Positions 1 through 11,700 of a stretch of 31,873 nt of DNA are shown here, one piece after another. Both the position numbers and the translations under genes were made by a program. The notes beneath the pieces were generated by a model that worked only from the letters and a program-made list of their open reading frames with translations, had not been told where the DNA came from and ran no database searches. The stretch's first letter is position 1; every line of letters starts with the position of its first letter. Source of the stretch: Psilocybe azurescens. Lineage: Eukaryota; Basidiomycota; Agaricomycetes; Agaricales; Agrocybaceae. The stretch covers positions 1 through 31,873 of the forward strand of contig JAJIRX010000353.1 in assembly GCA_023853785.1 (NCBI GenBank), written 5' to 3'.

Positions 1-1020
1 TTGAGATGTGCTCAAGGTAAGTCTTATTAGTTGTGTTCTTCTTTTTCTCTTCTAATATGTAATTGGATAGATTTTCAAGGACACCACCCTCTTTTCTCTC
101 GGCAGACACCAAGCCTTGCCAGTGTCATTTGAGCCATGGATCACATCAACAAAGTCCTTGCTTTCATATCTGAGAGCCTCTACAGGTTCTCAATGGCCAT
201 CCATGCTGCCCTTGCCATTGGAAAGAAGGTAATGAACAAATATTATAACAAGACTGACCACTCTGAGGTCTATTGGATTGCTATGGGTAAGTCTTACTTT
301 ATTATTATTATTATTGACTTATACTAATATAACTATATAGTACTTCACCCTTGCCACAAACTTGAATACTTCAAGGCCCAGAAATTGGATGACTCATGGA
401 TCCAGGCTGCCCATGACATTATTTGGGAGGAGTATGAACATTCTTACAAGTTGGACAACATTTTGGGTGATGATGATGATGATGTAGCGGCCAATAATGA
501 GGTATTTTGTTTATGTCCTATTCAAGCTATTACTAACTATTGAATACTAGCACTCTGTATCATCCATGTCAACCAACATCTTTGACAATCTACCTGACCT
601 TTCCCCAACATCCTCAGAGTTAAGTGATGAGCTTGATCGTTATCTTGCTAGCGATGTTGAAGGTGCAAAAGACATGTTGATGTGGTGGTATGAAAAGCTA
701 GGAGTTTACCCTTGCCTTTCGAGGATGGCACATGATTACCTGACTATTCCTGGTGTGTATATTGAACTTATAACTAACTATTGACAAATACTAACAATAA
801 TTAATTTAGCAACTACTCGATGTTGAGCACACCTTCAGTCAAGGTTGCCTTGTTCTTCCCTCATGTCCGTAACCGCCTCAATTTTCAGTTGACATGCACT
901 CATGTGTGTCAGCGCTTGAGCTTGCTCAGCTTGATTGACAACAGTGTCATCAAGGCTGCATTGGAGGTTGACATTACTGACAAAGAAGAGCTTGCTGATG
1001 GCTGGATGCTATCTTGCACT
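1..1020 (+). pseudogene. hAT transposase, C-terminal half, decayed
   Basis: The fragment enters the window already in progress. Exons can be read at 1-16, 71-286, 341-501, 551-752 and from 810, separated by GT-AG introns 17-70, 287-340, 502-550 and 753-809, and most junctions keep phase. The joined product has the usual order of a hAT transposase C-terminal half: a segment ending AMDHINKVL, then YYNKTDHSEVYWIAM, VLHPCHKLEYFK and an acidic linker. The dimerisation region is recognisable from ATTxxDVEHTFSQG and HVRNRLNFQLT. An in-frame TGA at 130-132 replaces the residue before AMDHIN, and the frame is lost at about 818 and again near 862. These breaks make it non-functional. The family assignment rests on remembered hAT motif order and is firm; the subfamily is not determined. 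The N-terminal half and the left terminal repeat lie outside the window. Confidence 0.8.
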
Positions 1021-1288
1021 AATTTTACCTTCAAGTTTGTGGCTAAATACTTTTATACTCCTACTTACAAAATATCATACCCCTTTTCCATACCCTCTGG
1101 GCTTTTCTGACCCCTGGGACCCCTCTAGACCCCTACCTGATCCCGAAAGAAACCCCTACCCTTCATTGAGGGTCAGTTTTTCAATGAGTCAGGTATGGGT
1201 AGCCTTGAATGCACCATTGGGTTACCTGAGACAATCACTATGTATTCTGTGGATGCCTGCTCCTCTGCTGGCTCTGTATGTAGACCAG
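1021..1288. other. Spacer with repeated CCCCT-type motifs
   Basis: No gene is seen between the hAT tail and the KDZ remnant. Between about 1080 and 1165 the + strand repeats short C-rich words such as ACCCCT and GACCCCT. This could be the subterminal region of the neighbouring KDZ element, whose transposase C-terminus begins at 1289 on the minus strand, but no terminal repeat or target duplication was identified. Confidence 0.3.
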
Positions 1289-2570
1289 CTAGATATTTGC
1301 ATTCACTTTAAGGTATTTCTTGTAGTCTTCTTGGTTAATCTTCAGCTGCATCAATAGCTGAGTCAGACAAGGCAGGTCAATCTGGATCTTCTCAAGAGCT
1401 TGGCAATAATTCTCATATGTGAAATTTCTAAGAAATTTGCTAAAACCAAAAATTAGAATTAAAGCAACTGACCAGAAGTGCAATGCTTGTCAAGGTTGTG
1501 AAATAGAAGTGTTTGTCCATATGCTGCTGCTAATATGGCATTGCTAGGTGGGTGACTGAGGCAAATTTATTAGAGCAGCAGAATGTGTGCTTGCACTCTT
1601 TGAAACCTTCCAGCCCTACCCCTTCAATATATAGAGGATGCCATTGTACCTGACAGCCACAGTTATAGGCATGGTCATAGAATGCAGAAATGACACCACA
1701 AAAACAGAATGCCCTAACTTTCTCACTGAGAATACTTTTCTTGAGTGACTGTAAAATCACACATAATTTCATAAGCGAGACATATGTCAGACCTGAATTC
1801 CTGGAGTAACTGATTGATAATTGCAAGAGGTACTTCATTCTGATTTAAAAAGTTAGAATAAGTAAAGACACAAAAAGGGTAACACACAATTCACCACTAT
1901 GAATCATGTCACAGATAACAAGTAAATGCCCATAATGGCAGACAGACAAAAGATCTCTGCAACTACAAAAAGAGCATAAATTTTCTTCCACAACTTGGGG
2001 CCAGCATTCTTCTATTGATCCACTAAAGTATCAAGGCACTTGGCCAAATTGTTGTGCTCAGAGACATTAAGCCATGCAATTTCCTCAGAACCAAGATCCT
2101 CGTTCCTATCAGAACTGGGGTGGTCACTTGGAGGTGCTTGCTCTATGGGTATTTCTTGATCAGGTTTGGCTATATCTTTTTTATGAGGGGAAAACAATTT
2201 GAGGACTATTTCTTGATTAAATGGAGCCTTGGATTTTGCAACAATATACACACCTGTTTCACCTTATCTTTGAATATATCCACCTCATCTGGAAGAATCC
2301 ATTGCCCAGATGTTGAAAAAGGAGTGTCTGTATGGACTGATCCTGTGTAGAATGTGCTGTCAATAAGCATGAGAGAGTTGTTGCCATCCATAGCAGCCAA
2401 GAGGTCGAATTTGAGTTTCAGTTCATTTTCAACTTCATAAAGGCACAGAAGGCAGACATTTTGCCTCTCCCAGGTCTGAATGCATCCAAGTTCATTTGCA
2501 ACAATCCAATCTATGGCTCAAATGATTTTGAGGTAGCAGTCATACATGTTGCTGAGCTGGTCAGCTAAAT
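1289..2570 (-). pseudogene. KDZ-type transposase, decayed
   Basis: Read on the minus strand, this stretch carries successive blocks of a KDZ (Kyakuja-Dileera-Zisupton) DNA transposase. From N to C they are: a tryptophan/cysteine block around 2440-2570 (NMYDCYLKI, then WERQNVCLLCLYEVE); LAAMDGNNSLMLIDSTF at about 2350-2405; a linker with KAPFNQEIVLKLF; EEIAWLNVSE near 2070; and KLWKKIYALF near 2000. Next come pieces corresponding to the histidine-rich catalytic region (1540-1820, heavily frameshifted, with GILFLWCH and ASSIY). The last block is the tail NYCQALEKIQIDLPCL in 1289-1440. Blocks lie in different frames and are separated by many stops, so no function remains. Order and spacing match the family as I remember it; a profile search for the KDZ transposase domain would settle it. 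The N-terminal CxC-like part is probably between 2570 and 3440. Confidence 0.75.
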
Positions 2571-3443
2571 AAGGTCTGTGAGGTACCTGGAGGAGTCAAT
2601 TGAGATTATGGCATATCAGAAGAGTTTTTGACTTACAGCATGATAGTGATTCAAAGCCTTGGCAAAGGCATCCAAACTGAAGTGAGGGGAGACATTCCAT
2701 AATTGACAATAAAATCATGGTGCTTTGATAGAAAATCCCAATTTGGGCTGTTCAGGTGATGTTGAGATGATACTAAAATCTATGAGGGTGACCACAGAAA
2801 ACACAGCATCAGATGTCTGAAAAAGAATGAGCTCCATGGCCTGTCAAGGTGTCAGTGGAAATGTCTTGGAATGGAAGTTTGAAGTGACCTTCCAAAGAAA
2901 TAACCTCCATTGTCCACCCATCCCAATCCCATTTGCCTGCATCTCTGGCAGGTGCACCTTGCCATTGGAATTTCAAAATGTGTCAACAAGATGCAGTAGC
3001 ATTGACTTTCAGGCCTGATTCTGCTGTTCTATTTGATCTTTTTGTGTTTGATGGTCCATCCACTTGCTATCAAGTGACCATCAGCAATACAATTTAGTGG
3101 ATGGAAAAAGAAGACTTACTTCTCAGAAAGTGTCTCAAGAAATAAGTCTTACAACTTTTACTTCACCACCAGCATGGCTGGAAAAGAACCCCTCTTCACC
3201 TGGGGGTAGACAAAAGCTAGTTGGCCTTCATTGCTCTAATCTGGGTCATTCATATTACCATCCTCTTTATTGTAAATGATAAGATCTTTGCATGCTGCAG
3301 AGCTGAGCACTGTTATGATGTTAGATAAAGTTTAGTGAGAATTTGAAATAAGACATACATATGGAAAGCTGGACTGTCAAGCCCACAAAAGGCCGCCAAA
3401 CATCTTGCAGCCATCAATGCCAAAGTGGACTTGCACAGTGAGA
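2571..3443 (-). other. Unassigned stretch, probably N-terminal side of the KDZ remnant
   Basis: No open frame here has recognisable motifs. The position directly upstream (minus sense) of the KDZ transposase core suggests it holds the eroded N-terminal part and the left flank of that element. It ends where the 3444 repeat begins. I see no promoter or RNA gene. Confidence 0.3.
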
Positions 3444-5291
3444 TGTTTAGTGTGGGGTGCCTTTGTAATTGCCCAATACACAACACCCAATCAAATATTT
3501 ATATTGATCAGTTTGATCTGGGAGGGTAAGCTTTAAGGCTTATTACAATAACTAGTTTTAACAGAGTACAGACTTAGACAATTGCTCTGGGGTGATCACT
3601 AGTAGCTAGAGAACTCTTTTAGACAGGCAAGTACACACAAGGCACTAAAGTAGAAAGGGTGATCTCTTGATGTGAGGGTGATCACCAACATCAAGGGGAT
3701 TGCTTTTGAGGGCAAGTGCACATGGGACACTTAACAGTTCTCTTTATAAAACCCAAACTCAAACTATCAAACACTATAAGTGATCACCCATATTAACACA
3801 TAGTAGATCCTTAGTTCCTATAAGCAACTGGGCACACTGGTCCACAGTCCTTAGTTTACTATAGGCAACATCCTGAACAGTCAAATTTCTCTAACAGCTG
3901 TCCCTAGTTACTATGAGCAATCACTAGCCTTTATAGGGTTCCCACCCGTATTTAACAATCCCCAGGGCAGTCTTACTATAGGCAATGTCCTGAACAGTTG
4001 GATTTCTCTGACAGTCATCTCTAGTTACTATGAGCTTACCTGTACTTAACAATCCCCAGGGTAGTCCATGGATGACTTATCAAAGCCTGCTTATCAAGTC
4101 TAATAGACCTGATGTTGAATATAACAATGGTGATTGCTCACAAAACCAGGTAGCACCTAATTGCTTAAGATGAACTGTAGTGTTCAAACTCTTATCACAC
4201 AAATCACTAGTCCTTGAAGTATTAACACTGGAATTCTTATTCAGAGTAAATTCTGATATCAAATCAGGGTGTAGATTACTTGGTTCCTATCCTAAGATAC
4301 AGATCTGTTTTTATAGACTAAATGGATACTTTGGTTTGTGATAATTGAAAGAGACTAAGAGAAAAAGAAGGAAATGGGCCATGTGCTGCCTAGCCTTTGC
4401 TGCATCAATTATAATAGTGGAAAGTACTAGTTTGCCTGGGCTATGGCGCTTATTTGAAGATAACATTGTTGTCCATGTGGCAGTGCCTCCTTGAGTAGTG
4501 ATCACCCAACTTATTTTATCAGATGGCTCATGGCTAAGGCATGTCAGGACTAGATTTCTTGGGGGTATATTTCCTAGAAAACCTTACCAAGGTTCCCAAG
4601 CACAGTTGCTATTGGTTTAGGACCTCCTGCAACAGCAGGTGCCCTTATCATGAGGCAAGTTATCTCTAGTATTGTGTGGCAATCACTGACTGGGCAATCC
4701 CTCACTCACATTGGCTGCATTGCAAATTACAAGTTTTTATAGTCGGATCTAGTAGACTGCCATATGCTGAGTTGTACACAAGATTTCAATTGCCAATACA
4801 TTTGGTCCATGGGGTGATCACCCATATGGCACAGTGATGTCTGATCTCTGAGCAGATGATCGCCTAATTTAGTGAACAGCCTTTGTGAGGCCTGGACACA
4901 GTGATTGCTTTTGCTAATTAATAAGGTTTCCACCACTTGGCAATCACTTGTTAAGAGACTGCTGGGTGTTTACCCCTTGTAAGAGCCAAGGTTGCTTCTT
5001 AGGAGTTCTTCCTTGCATGGGACTAATAGCATGATCAATGGGGTAGGTGATTGCCTTGGGCGCTCGGTTAGGGTTGCTTTGATAGCTGTGTAGGAAACTA
5101 AAGGTAGTCTTTGATTTGTAGCACTGATACGCACTGCAGTCCCCTATACTCAGTAAACCCATTTTCCAAGTTTTCCACACCATTTTGAGGGTTCAAATTG
5201 CCTACCAACACCTACTAAAGTCCCCCAGAGTGCAACCAAAGCCCAATTGAAGGTAAGTGAGGCCCAACCAAACCCCCTTTGTCACTAAACA
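3444..5291. repeat. Long dispersed repeat, copy A, LTR-like with 9-bp inverted ends
   Basis: The repeat begins TGTTTAGTG at 3444-3452 and a precise reverse complement, CACTAAACA, occurs at 5283-5291, giving a TG...CA unit of 1848 bp. Its first kilobase is matched in the same orientation by the right end of the window (from 30522). It contains no convincing coding sequence. The palindromic word TGATCAC(C) recurs, at about 3593, 3677, 3780, 4498 and 4812, and an internal segment (CCTGAACAGT... TTACTATGAGC) is present twice, near 3870 and 3990. A long solo LTR is the simplest reading. However, the five bases on either side (TGAGA and CCTCA) do not match, so a deleted full element or a non-LTR origin is possible. 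Confidence 0.55.
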
Positions 5292-6890
5292 CCTCAAAAT
5301 GTCTTGGCTAGTCTTTACAGAGCATACCTGCGGTTTTGGATGATTTCTAATAGGTTTTGATATTTGTTTTAATTCATTTCCTTTTCTCTGTGCTACTCTG
5401 TACCATTTCCTGCTCCCTCTTTGCTTGTTTAATTCCTTTCTGCTTTGATTAAACCCTTTAGAATTTCAAGTTCTACTTATATAAGCTTATATGTAGTCTA
5501 CTTTGAAGAATAGAACCTCATATCCCTGGTATATTGTCATATCTCACCGTCTCAAACTCAGAAACTGTGTCTTCGTAACTTGTTAGCACCCTTGTACCTT
5601 GTATTCAGCCTCGAACATGGTATATCGTCACTTGGTCTCCCTATCAAGCCTCATATAAGTTAGTACACTTTGACGTCCGACTCCTCATCACTGCCTACGC
5701 TCCCAAAACCTCGATTCACAACCCTCAGAGCCACTCATTGCAAAGTAGCTTGCCCAACCTCATTACTTTGATTTGTTTGTGTTTTATGCATGGCATGCCA
5801 CTTCATAGGCATATCAGCGCTGATTAATAGGCCACACTACACTTTAGCTAGTTTGTAAAGTTTACTATGCTCATTGGCCCTCTTGGAAGTGAAGTCTTAA
5901 TGCCTAATAGTCTGGCATATCTTCTACCCTTCACTAGTATAATGTACTAGTTTATTACAGATAACAATCGCAAAAATAAGGGCCTCTGTGTCTCACTATG
6001 AATTGTAAGCTCAGAATGGTTTACACCCTTTCAACAGGATCAAGGGTTTAGAAAAGGGGTGAAGTCCCACTGTTTCTTTTGTTATGTAATTACCAATCCA
6101 TCTTAATCCGAATTGATCAATGCACAGACATCATGTGACTGCATCCCAAGCTGGACATGAGTGTGATGAACATGTGGCATGGCCACCAGTGAAGTGTCTG
6201 GAAGCAAACATGAACTTCCAAATATGGTAAGCTGCACTCTTTGATTTTTTTGGCATCATTGTCAATGTCAAGCACATAGTGAGCATGAGTAGTAAATATA
6301 AACTGGTGTTCAGCATTTAATATTAATAAAGCTACACAAATTATAACTATTCCTGTCTTTTAATAATGTACAGAAAGGAGCAGATGGAAGAGACAAGCCA
6401 GGAGGAAGGGATGGGACAGGAGAAACAGAACAGGAGGAGTTCAGGATAGACAGAAAAGGGAGTGATTCCAGTAAAGGAAATGGTGCACTGTCAGATGGCA
6501 GGTGGGAAAATGATGGCAATGAAATCTCTGTGCCAGGCAGCAGCAGCAAGGCGGGAGGGAGGGAGCAGAATGCCAAGTGTTGTCATGATTGACAGGTGCT
6601 GATGATTGATGGGAGCTCAATGTGCCTGGGGCAACTGATATCTCATTATCTAGTTTCTTGTCTAATCTAATCTGTTATCTTAACTAATCTAATACTAATA
6701 GTCTTGTCTAATCATAAAAATTGAGGAGGGAAGAGAGATTGAGTAGACACCTAGGACATGGATGTTGGTAAGGTGAAACACGGAAATTCATTCAAATCAG
6801 GTGGCACATCACCATCAGTTCTGGCCGTTTGATGTGACCGGGGGATGGGAACCTAAGGTGGGGTGGCATTGAATTCATTACTTACTCCAC
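5292..6890. other. About 1.6 kb without a supported gene
   Basis: The sequence is mostly AT-rich with many stops in all frames. A + strand stretch at 6371-6592 is open for 73 codons after a possible splice acceptor (GTACAG) and encodes a Gly/Asp/Glu/Ser-rich peptide, but it has no start codon and no recognisable motif. A second open piece near 6125-6223 ends at a GTAAGC donor-like site. Both could be exons of a lost gene. Between 6650 and 6715 the words TCTAATCTAAT and relatives recur. Nothing else stands out. Confidence 0.3.
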
Positions 6891-7109
6891 AATAACAAGG
6901 GATTAATCTATTTGGCAACCCCCTTTCCTGCTGCAACCCTGGGTTGCTAACAAACATGCAAGAAACCCTTGAATGCTTTATTGCTTACATTATAAACAAT
7001 ATTTTTGCCGTTCTGGCATGCAAAGTAGGGGATTGAAATACAATAACATTTGCCACAAGTTTTCAAGCAGCACAGCCTGCCACATCAAAATTTGAAGTTT
7101 AGTGTTACA

Positions 7110-7370
7110 ACTTATGCATACTGTCCCCTACCTGTTCTTCGTTTTGATCACATATTCGGTTTGATACACTTGCCCTCCTCTCCTTGCCACACTTTTTGTA
7201 TATACACTTATATATTCTTATTATCAATGAATGTGAATTTTAATTGAAGAAAAACTTTGAGGGAAACAGAATGAGGAGAAAAGGCCTCCCATCAATTGGC
7301 CATCATCAGCCAATCAGCAATCACAAAATGAAGATTAGATCAAAAAAAAGAACAGGTAAAGGGTAGTGGC
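7110..7370 (+). repeat. Diverged repeat shared with 12140-12705
   Basis: This interior part of the 6899 element aligns in direct orientation with 12140-12705. Landmarks are CTTATTATCAATGAAT, CCTCCCATCAA, CAATCACAAA and GGGTAGTG/GGGATAGTG. Identity is patchy with indels, and the second copy has about 280 extra bases around 12360-12640. The shared block indicates a common origin of the two non-autonomous elements. Confidence 0.6.
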
Positions 7371-8331
7371 AGCCTTGCACATGTGAACTTCTGGGCTTGC
7401 AATCTTTACATTTGATTTATTGTACTGTATACAACAATCAGTACTTTCTTTATATTGAATATCTCTCTTCAATCAAGTATGACAAATGAAGCAGCAATAA
7501 GTATGCAGTGGTCCCTCTGTGCTTGAATTGATGTTTTTGATGTTCAAGGAAATAGCTTTTATGATTGTTGAGGTTCATTATCATTGTGATTATACAAAGG
7601 GGTGATGTGCTGACTAATGAAATGGCAGACTCAACGGCAATATGGCTGTATGGCAGTAGGGACTAACTCGGATCTATCCGGGTAGTATCCGTATCCGAAC
7701 CGCGGATATTTGCCAAATACAGTTCGGATACGGCTCGGATACACTAATCTGTTTAAGACCCGTGCCCCAAGGGGTAGCAGCGGCGGCTTGGCAGCGGCTT
7801 GGCGGCAGCAACATGTTAGTAAAGTAGTTCATGGATTAAATTCCATCCCCTATAGCCAATTATTGTCCGTTTTGCTCATATTTGGGTGCATTGGAAAGAG
7901 AAAGAGCAGTAGAATTTAAATATAGCAAAATATAAGCCAAAATAGTTGTAATTTTTACACAGTAAAGGTGACAAGATTCAATTTACATTCTTGCTGATAG
8001 TTATTTTCAATCTTCACCTTCTGACCTCATCCTCAGCTTTACCCATTCAGTCACTTCTGAGAACTTTGGAAAAATAGGGGTCTTAGCCCATGAACCTAAT
8101 GCCATACGAGCTTTGAATGTTTGAGAGCTCATATTATGTTGCATGTGATTGACTTGACGACGGCCAGTCGAAAATGCTCTTTCAGCATCCACAGATGTTG
8201 CTGTTGTTTAATGGTCAGTTTAATATTTCTAATAGAGGTTTGAATAAAAACCTGGTGCAGAACAGAAGTCTTGTCCCATTTTAGCAAGAAGTGGGCAATT
8301 ATTGCTTGCATTAAACCAATACTTCATGTAG

Positions 8332-8775
8332 TGTTACGACAAGTCTTTTTCTTTTTCTTTTCTCTTTTCCTTTCTTTTCCTTTTTCTTTTCTTTGTCATC
8401 TTTCACATCATTGATACATCATCGTACGCTCTGATGAACCTTACTTTCACTTCCATCTTTTATGATACATCTTTTGATGAACGCTTGATCTGTTTCTCTT
8501 ATTCTTATATACATCTGCTGATGAACATTCAAACTCGTTTCAACTCGATCAGTTTCTCTTATTCTTATATACATCTGCTGATGAACATTTGATATCGTTT
8601 CAACTAGCTGTACAGTTCATAGTATTTATACGAGGGAGCATCCACTGTATTCTTTAGCTAGTTCTTGAGAATCCAACTTGCTTAACCTGCTCTACTCTAA
8701 ACTTGAACTTGTTCTTGTAAACGATTGGTGGTTAGATTCACGCACACTGTGTGATTCTAACTTGAGATCATAACA
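8332..8775. mobile_element. Solo LTR inside the hAT transposase
   Basis: A 444-bp unit begins TGTTACGAC and ends GATCATAACA (5-bp inverted ends TGTTA/TAACA). It is flanked by a perfect 5-bp duplication TGTAG at 8327-8331 and 8776-8780. Removing the unit plus one TGTAG rejoins the transposase in frame as GGYMKYWFNAS, a recognisable hAT segment, which confirms both boundaries. Inside are a pyrimidine tract (8345-8396), a 60-bp tandem duplication, and TATTTATA at about 8620-8635. The short inverted ends and length fit a Ty1/Copia-type LTR, but no internal region is left to prove the superfamily. The second LTR and interior were presumably lost by LTR-LTR recombination. Confidence 0.88.
8487..8606. 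repeat. 60-bp tandem duplication in the solo LTR
   Basis: Two adjacent 60-bp copies begin GATCTGTTTCTCTTATTC (8487) and GATCAGTTTCTCTTATTC (8547). They share ACATCTGCTGATGAACATT and then differ slightly. Weaker fragments of the same unit (GATACATC...GATGAAC) precede them at 8411-8485, so the upstream part of this LTR seems built from repeated copies of one motif. Confidence 0.85.
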
Positions 8776-11700
8776 TGTAGCCACCAGCTTCTTCAATTAC
8801 ATTTGATGGAATTGGATCATCCTCAAGGTAAGTTTGAATGTGATCCTTGGGGTATTGATTTAATGTTTTTGATCTTTGGGTACCTTGATTCTCTGGAGCA
8901 GCCCATTTCGACTCGTCCTAATAGAGCATTAATTAATAATAGGATGCACAAAAATATATGAAAATTACTTTGTTTCTCCTTTGCTTTGGAGCACGAACAT
9001 TAGCTTCCTCAACAGCATATGTTGTTTGCCATCGATTTAAAACTAGTTTCTTGATGGTCTTCAACTTCTTTGCATCAATTTCTTTTTCGCTTTTTTAGCC
9101 AAATAAGCTTGCGGTCAGGGCACATCACTGTAATTTGATTAACTGTGTGTAGATGAAAGAATAAGAAAAGATCTCATACCGATTGATATAACATAAATTT
9201 CACAATCCCAAGTCAGATCCATATATTTGTCAATAAGTAGAACAGCAGCATGTGCATCAATCCAAATAACTGCAGGAGTTTCTTGAACCAGTGAACCAGG
9301 ATCAGAAATGTCGGAATCAGAGTCAGAATCAGGTGTTGGAATATTTTGGGGCTTGTCCTCAACAGCAGCAACTAAGCTGTCACACATGCGATACAGCATA
9401 GGAAGGGCATCGACAATAAGAGGAACCTCAGCTTTAGAAAATAGGAGTGTAACATCCTTAAAAAGCTATAAAAAAATATAACAAGGTGATTTAAAATATA
9501 TAAAATCAGTGACATTAAATAACTCACCTTCAGGACCTCTTGTACATCACTTGCAAGTTGCCACTGCTTCTCAGAAAGATGATATGCCTTCAACTTGTTT
9601 TCAGACACTGCTGTCAGGGACTGAACAATACTTTTAAAATGCAAATGAGCTGCAAGACAATCAAAGTTGGTGTTCCATCGGGTTGCAACACGCCTATCCA
9701 GAGCTTGCTTGTTAGATTGTTGATTTGGATCCTGGTAAATGAGATGCTGAAATTTCTCATTGAGGGTTGTATTATCATGGACCCGGTGTGCAAGCCCAGA
9801 GACCTAAAAATATATATATTAGAAAGCAACAGGCCAATTTTAAATAGAAACATTAGTGCAGGAAAAAGCTGGAGTGCCATTTTTTCCTCTTCTGAACTCA
9901 TCATTACCCCTTTCCTACCCATTTCCTCTATTGCAATATCACGCAAAGATCTTACCACAGCATTATCATGAGCCACCTGACCATCATCTCCACCATCATC
10001 CTCTGCATCTACCACTGCCTCCTCTATTGCAGCAATATCCTGATCCTCTGTTTCTCCATCCCCTTCATCAAGAATATATTCTTCATTATCACTACCTTCC
10101 AAAGTAACTTTCACTGACTTCTTGAGTTTGGGCTTTTTGAAAAAAATGATATGAAGATCTGCAAAATATAATTTAAATTAATTCTAAACTAAAAGAGAAG
10201 AGAAATATTAATACCTTTGCAATCAAATTGAATATATGTGCTAAACACCGAAGACGAGCATCCATACCCAGAAAGTCAGGCAGAAATTCAGGAAGAATTT
10301 GAGCAAGCTTGTTGCAGTTGGAAGCATTGTCCGTGCAAATTCCAAACAGCTATCAACAATGTTCTGAGCAATTTGAAAAAAATTATCTTGCTTATTTGCT
10401 TACTTTTTGTCAAGGCCAAAACATTTTACACAATCAGCAGTCACAGCTGCTAAATAACGTCCATCATGTTTTCGAGTTAACCTATTTTATCAACTTAATC
10501 AGCATTCAAAAGTGAATGTAAAAATTGTGCAAAGATACTGTATAAATTCAAGAATGGCACAATGGATTATTCCTTGATCAAACCAGACTACAACCAACCC
10601 AAGGTATGATGAGACCAAAGGTGAGGTCCAGCCATCAAGCACAAGATAGACAATGTTATTAATTTGCTAAGAAACACTTCAGTCACAAATTTGAAATTAC
10701 CCAGAATTTGGAATTACCATAAAATAATTTTGTACTTCAATTGCTGCTTGTTCATAAATGTGAAGAAGATCGCGCTGAACAGTTACTGGATGTGGAACAC
10801 TGGTTCCTGGTTGAAGCATCTCAATTTCAGCAAGATAATCCTCATCCAAGATTATATTGAATGGACGAGCATCCTTGGCACAATGCAAAGCAATAAGAGC
10901 ACGGTGAGCAGCTTGCAAGTAGGGGATAGAAGCAGCAACAGGCTTATCACGTAATTTTCCCTGCTTTTTCAGACACATATCCATACTCTTCTGTAGATTG
11001 CTTGTACCATCTCCAGTTTTCATTCGTAGTCATGTAAAAATACTGGCGTGGTGCTCAGGATGAGTTTTGCATTTGAAAACATACGTCATTGAGACAGGTT
11101 TCCCAAATTTGTCAAAATTTCACTGCAGCAAAACATTGAAATGATTGTAAACCGGAGAACGCCAGGACAGAATTGCCGCATCTCATAAATAATATATTAG
11201 CTCATTTACATATTATAATAATTAAACCACACACCAAGAATGTCATCATCAGACATTCCCCAGACTTGAAGATCAGTTTGGCGGTTAATAGCTGGTGCAT
11301 TATGTCTCTGCTTGATTGGTGAGACAATAATTGGAATAATTTTTTAGGACCTTGGCTCTTGCTCTCATCACTTGATGTGCTTGAAGGTTCAGGAAATTCC
11401 TCTACAGGAGATGCAGAGTGTGGTCCAGGCTGTGTAGGAGTCACTGGGGGACCAGGTTGGATAGGAAAGATATTTGTCCTCTTGCTGGCACCATCTCTGG
11501 CAGCAGGGACAGCAGTAGGGATGGCTGGATGGCCACCCTTTCGAGGTGGCATAACGATGCAGGGGTCAAGGGAAGGGAAGCCCAACACAGAGCAGACTCT
11601 CATATTATCTGACAGCCGGAAAAACCATGATTTTTGATTGATTGATGTTGGAGCTTTAAACTACGTCTAAATATGGCGGATTATCCATAGTATCCAGCGG

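Larger units (their letters stand above)
8007..11552 (-). pseudogene. hAT transposase, multi-exon, disrupted
   Basis: Likely start MPPRKGGHP at 11552, followed by a Pro/Ser-rich leader and RQTDLQVWGMSDDDILGVW. Next is a BED-type zinc-finger region (SPVYNHF, YVFKCKTHPEHH, GDGTSNLQKSMDMC) near 10990-11130, then ARPFNIILDED (about 10860) and the catalytic-core block VLDGWTSPLVSSYLGLVVVW near 10600. It continues with an acidic insert (about 9960-10110) and ALDRRVATRWNTNFDCL (9650-9720). The C-terminal block is KTIKKLVLNRWQTTY followed by SVDAERAFSTGRRQVNH, the dimerisation motif (8040-8190). Introns supported by phase include 9466-9527 and 8201-8251, the latter giving SAPATSVDAERAF. The gene is broken by the solo LTR at 8332-8775 and apparently by a frameshift in an A-run near 9090, so it should be inactive. 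Stop at about 8007. Confidence 0.85.

Noticed and set aside
9856..10107. His/Pro-rich + strand frame
   Set aside because: It is the antisense of the acidic Asp/Glu-rich insert in the hAT transposase, which explains the CAT and CCA codons.
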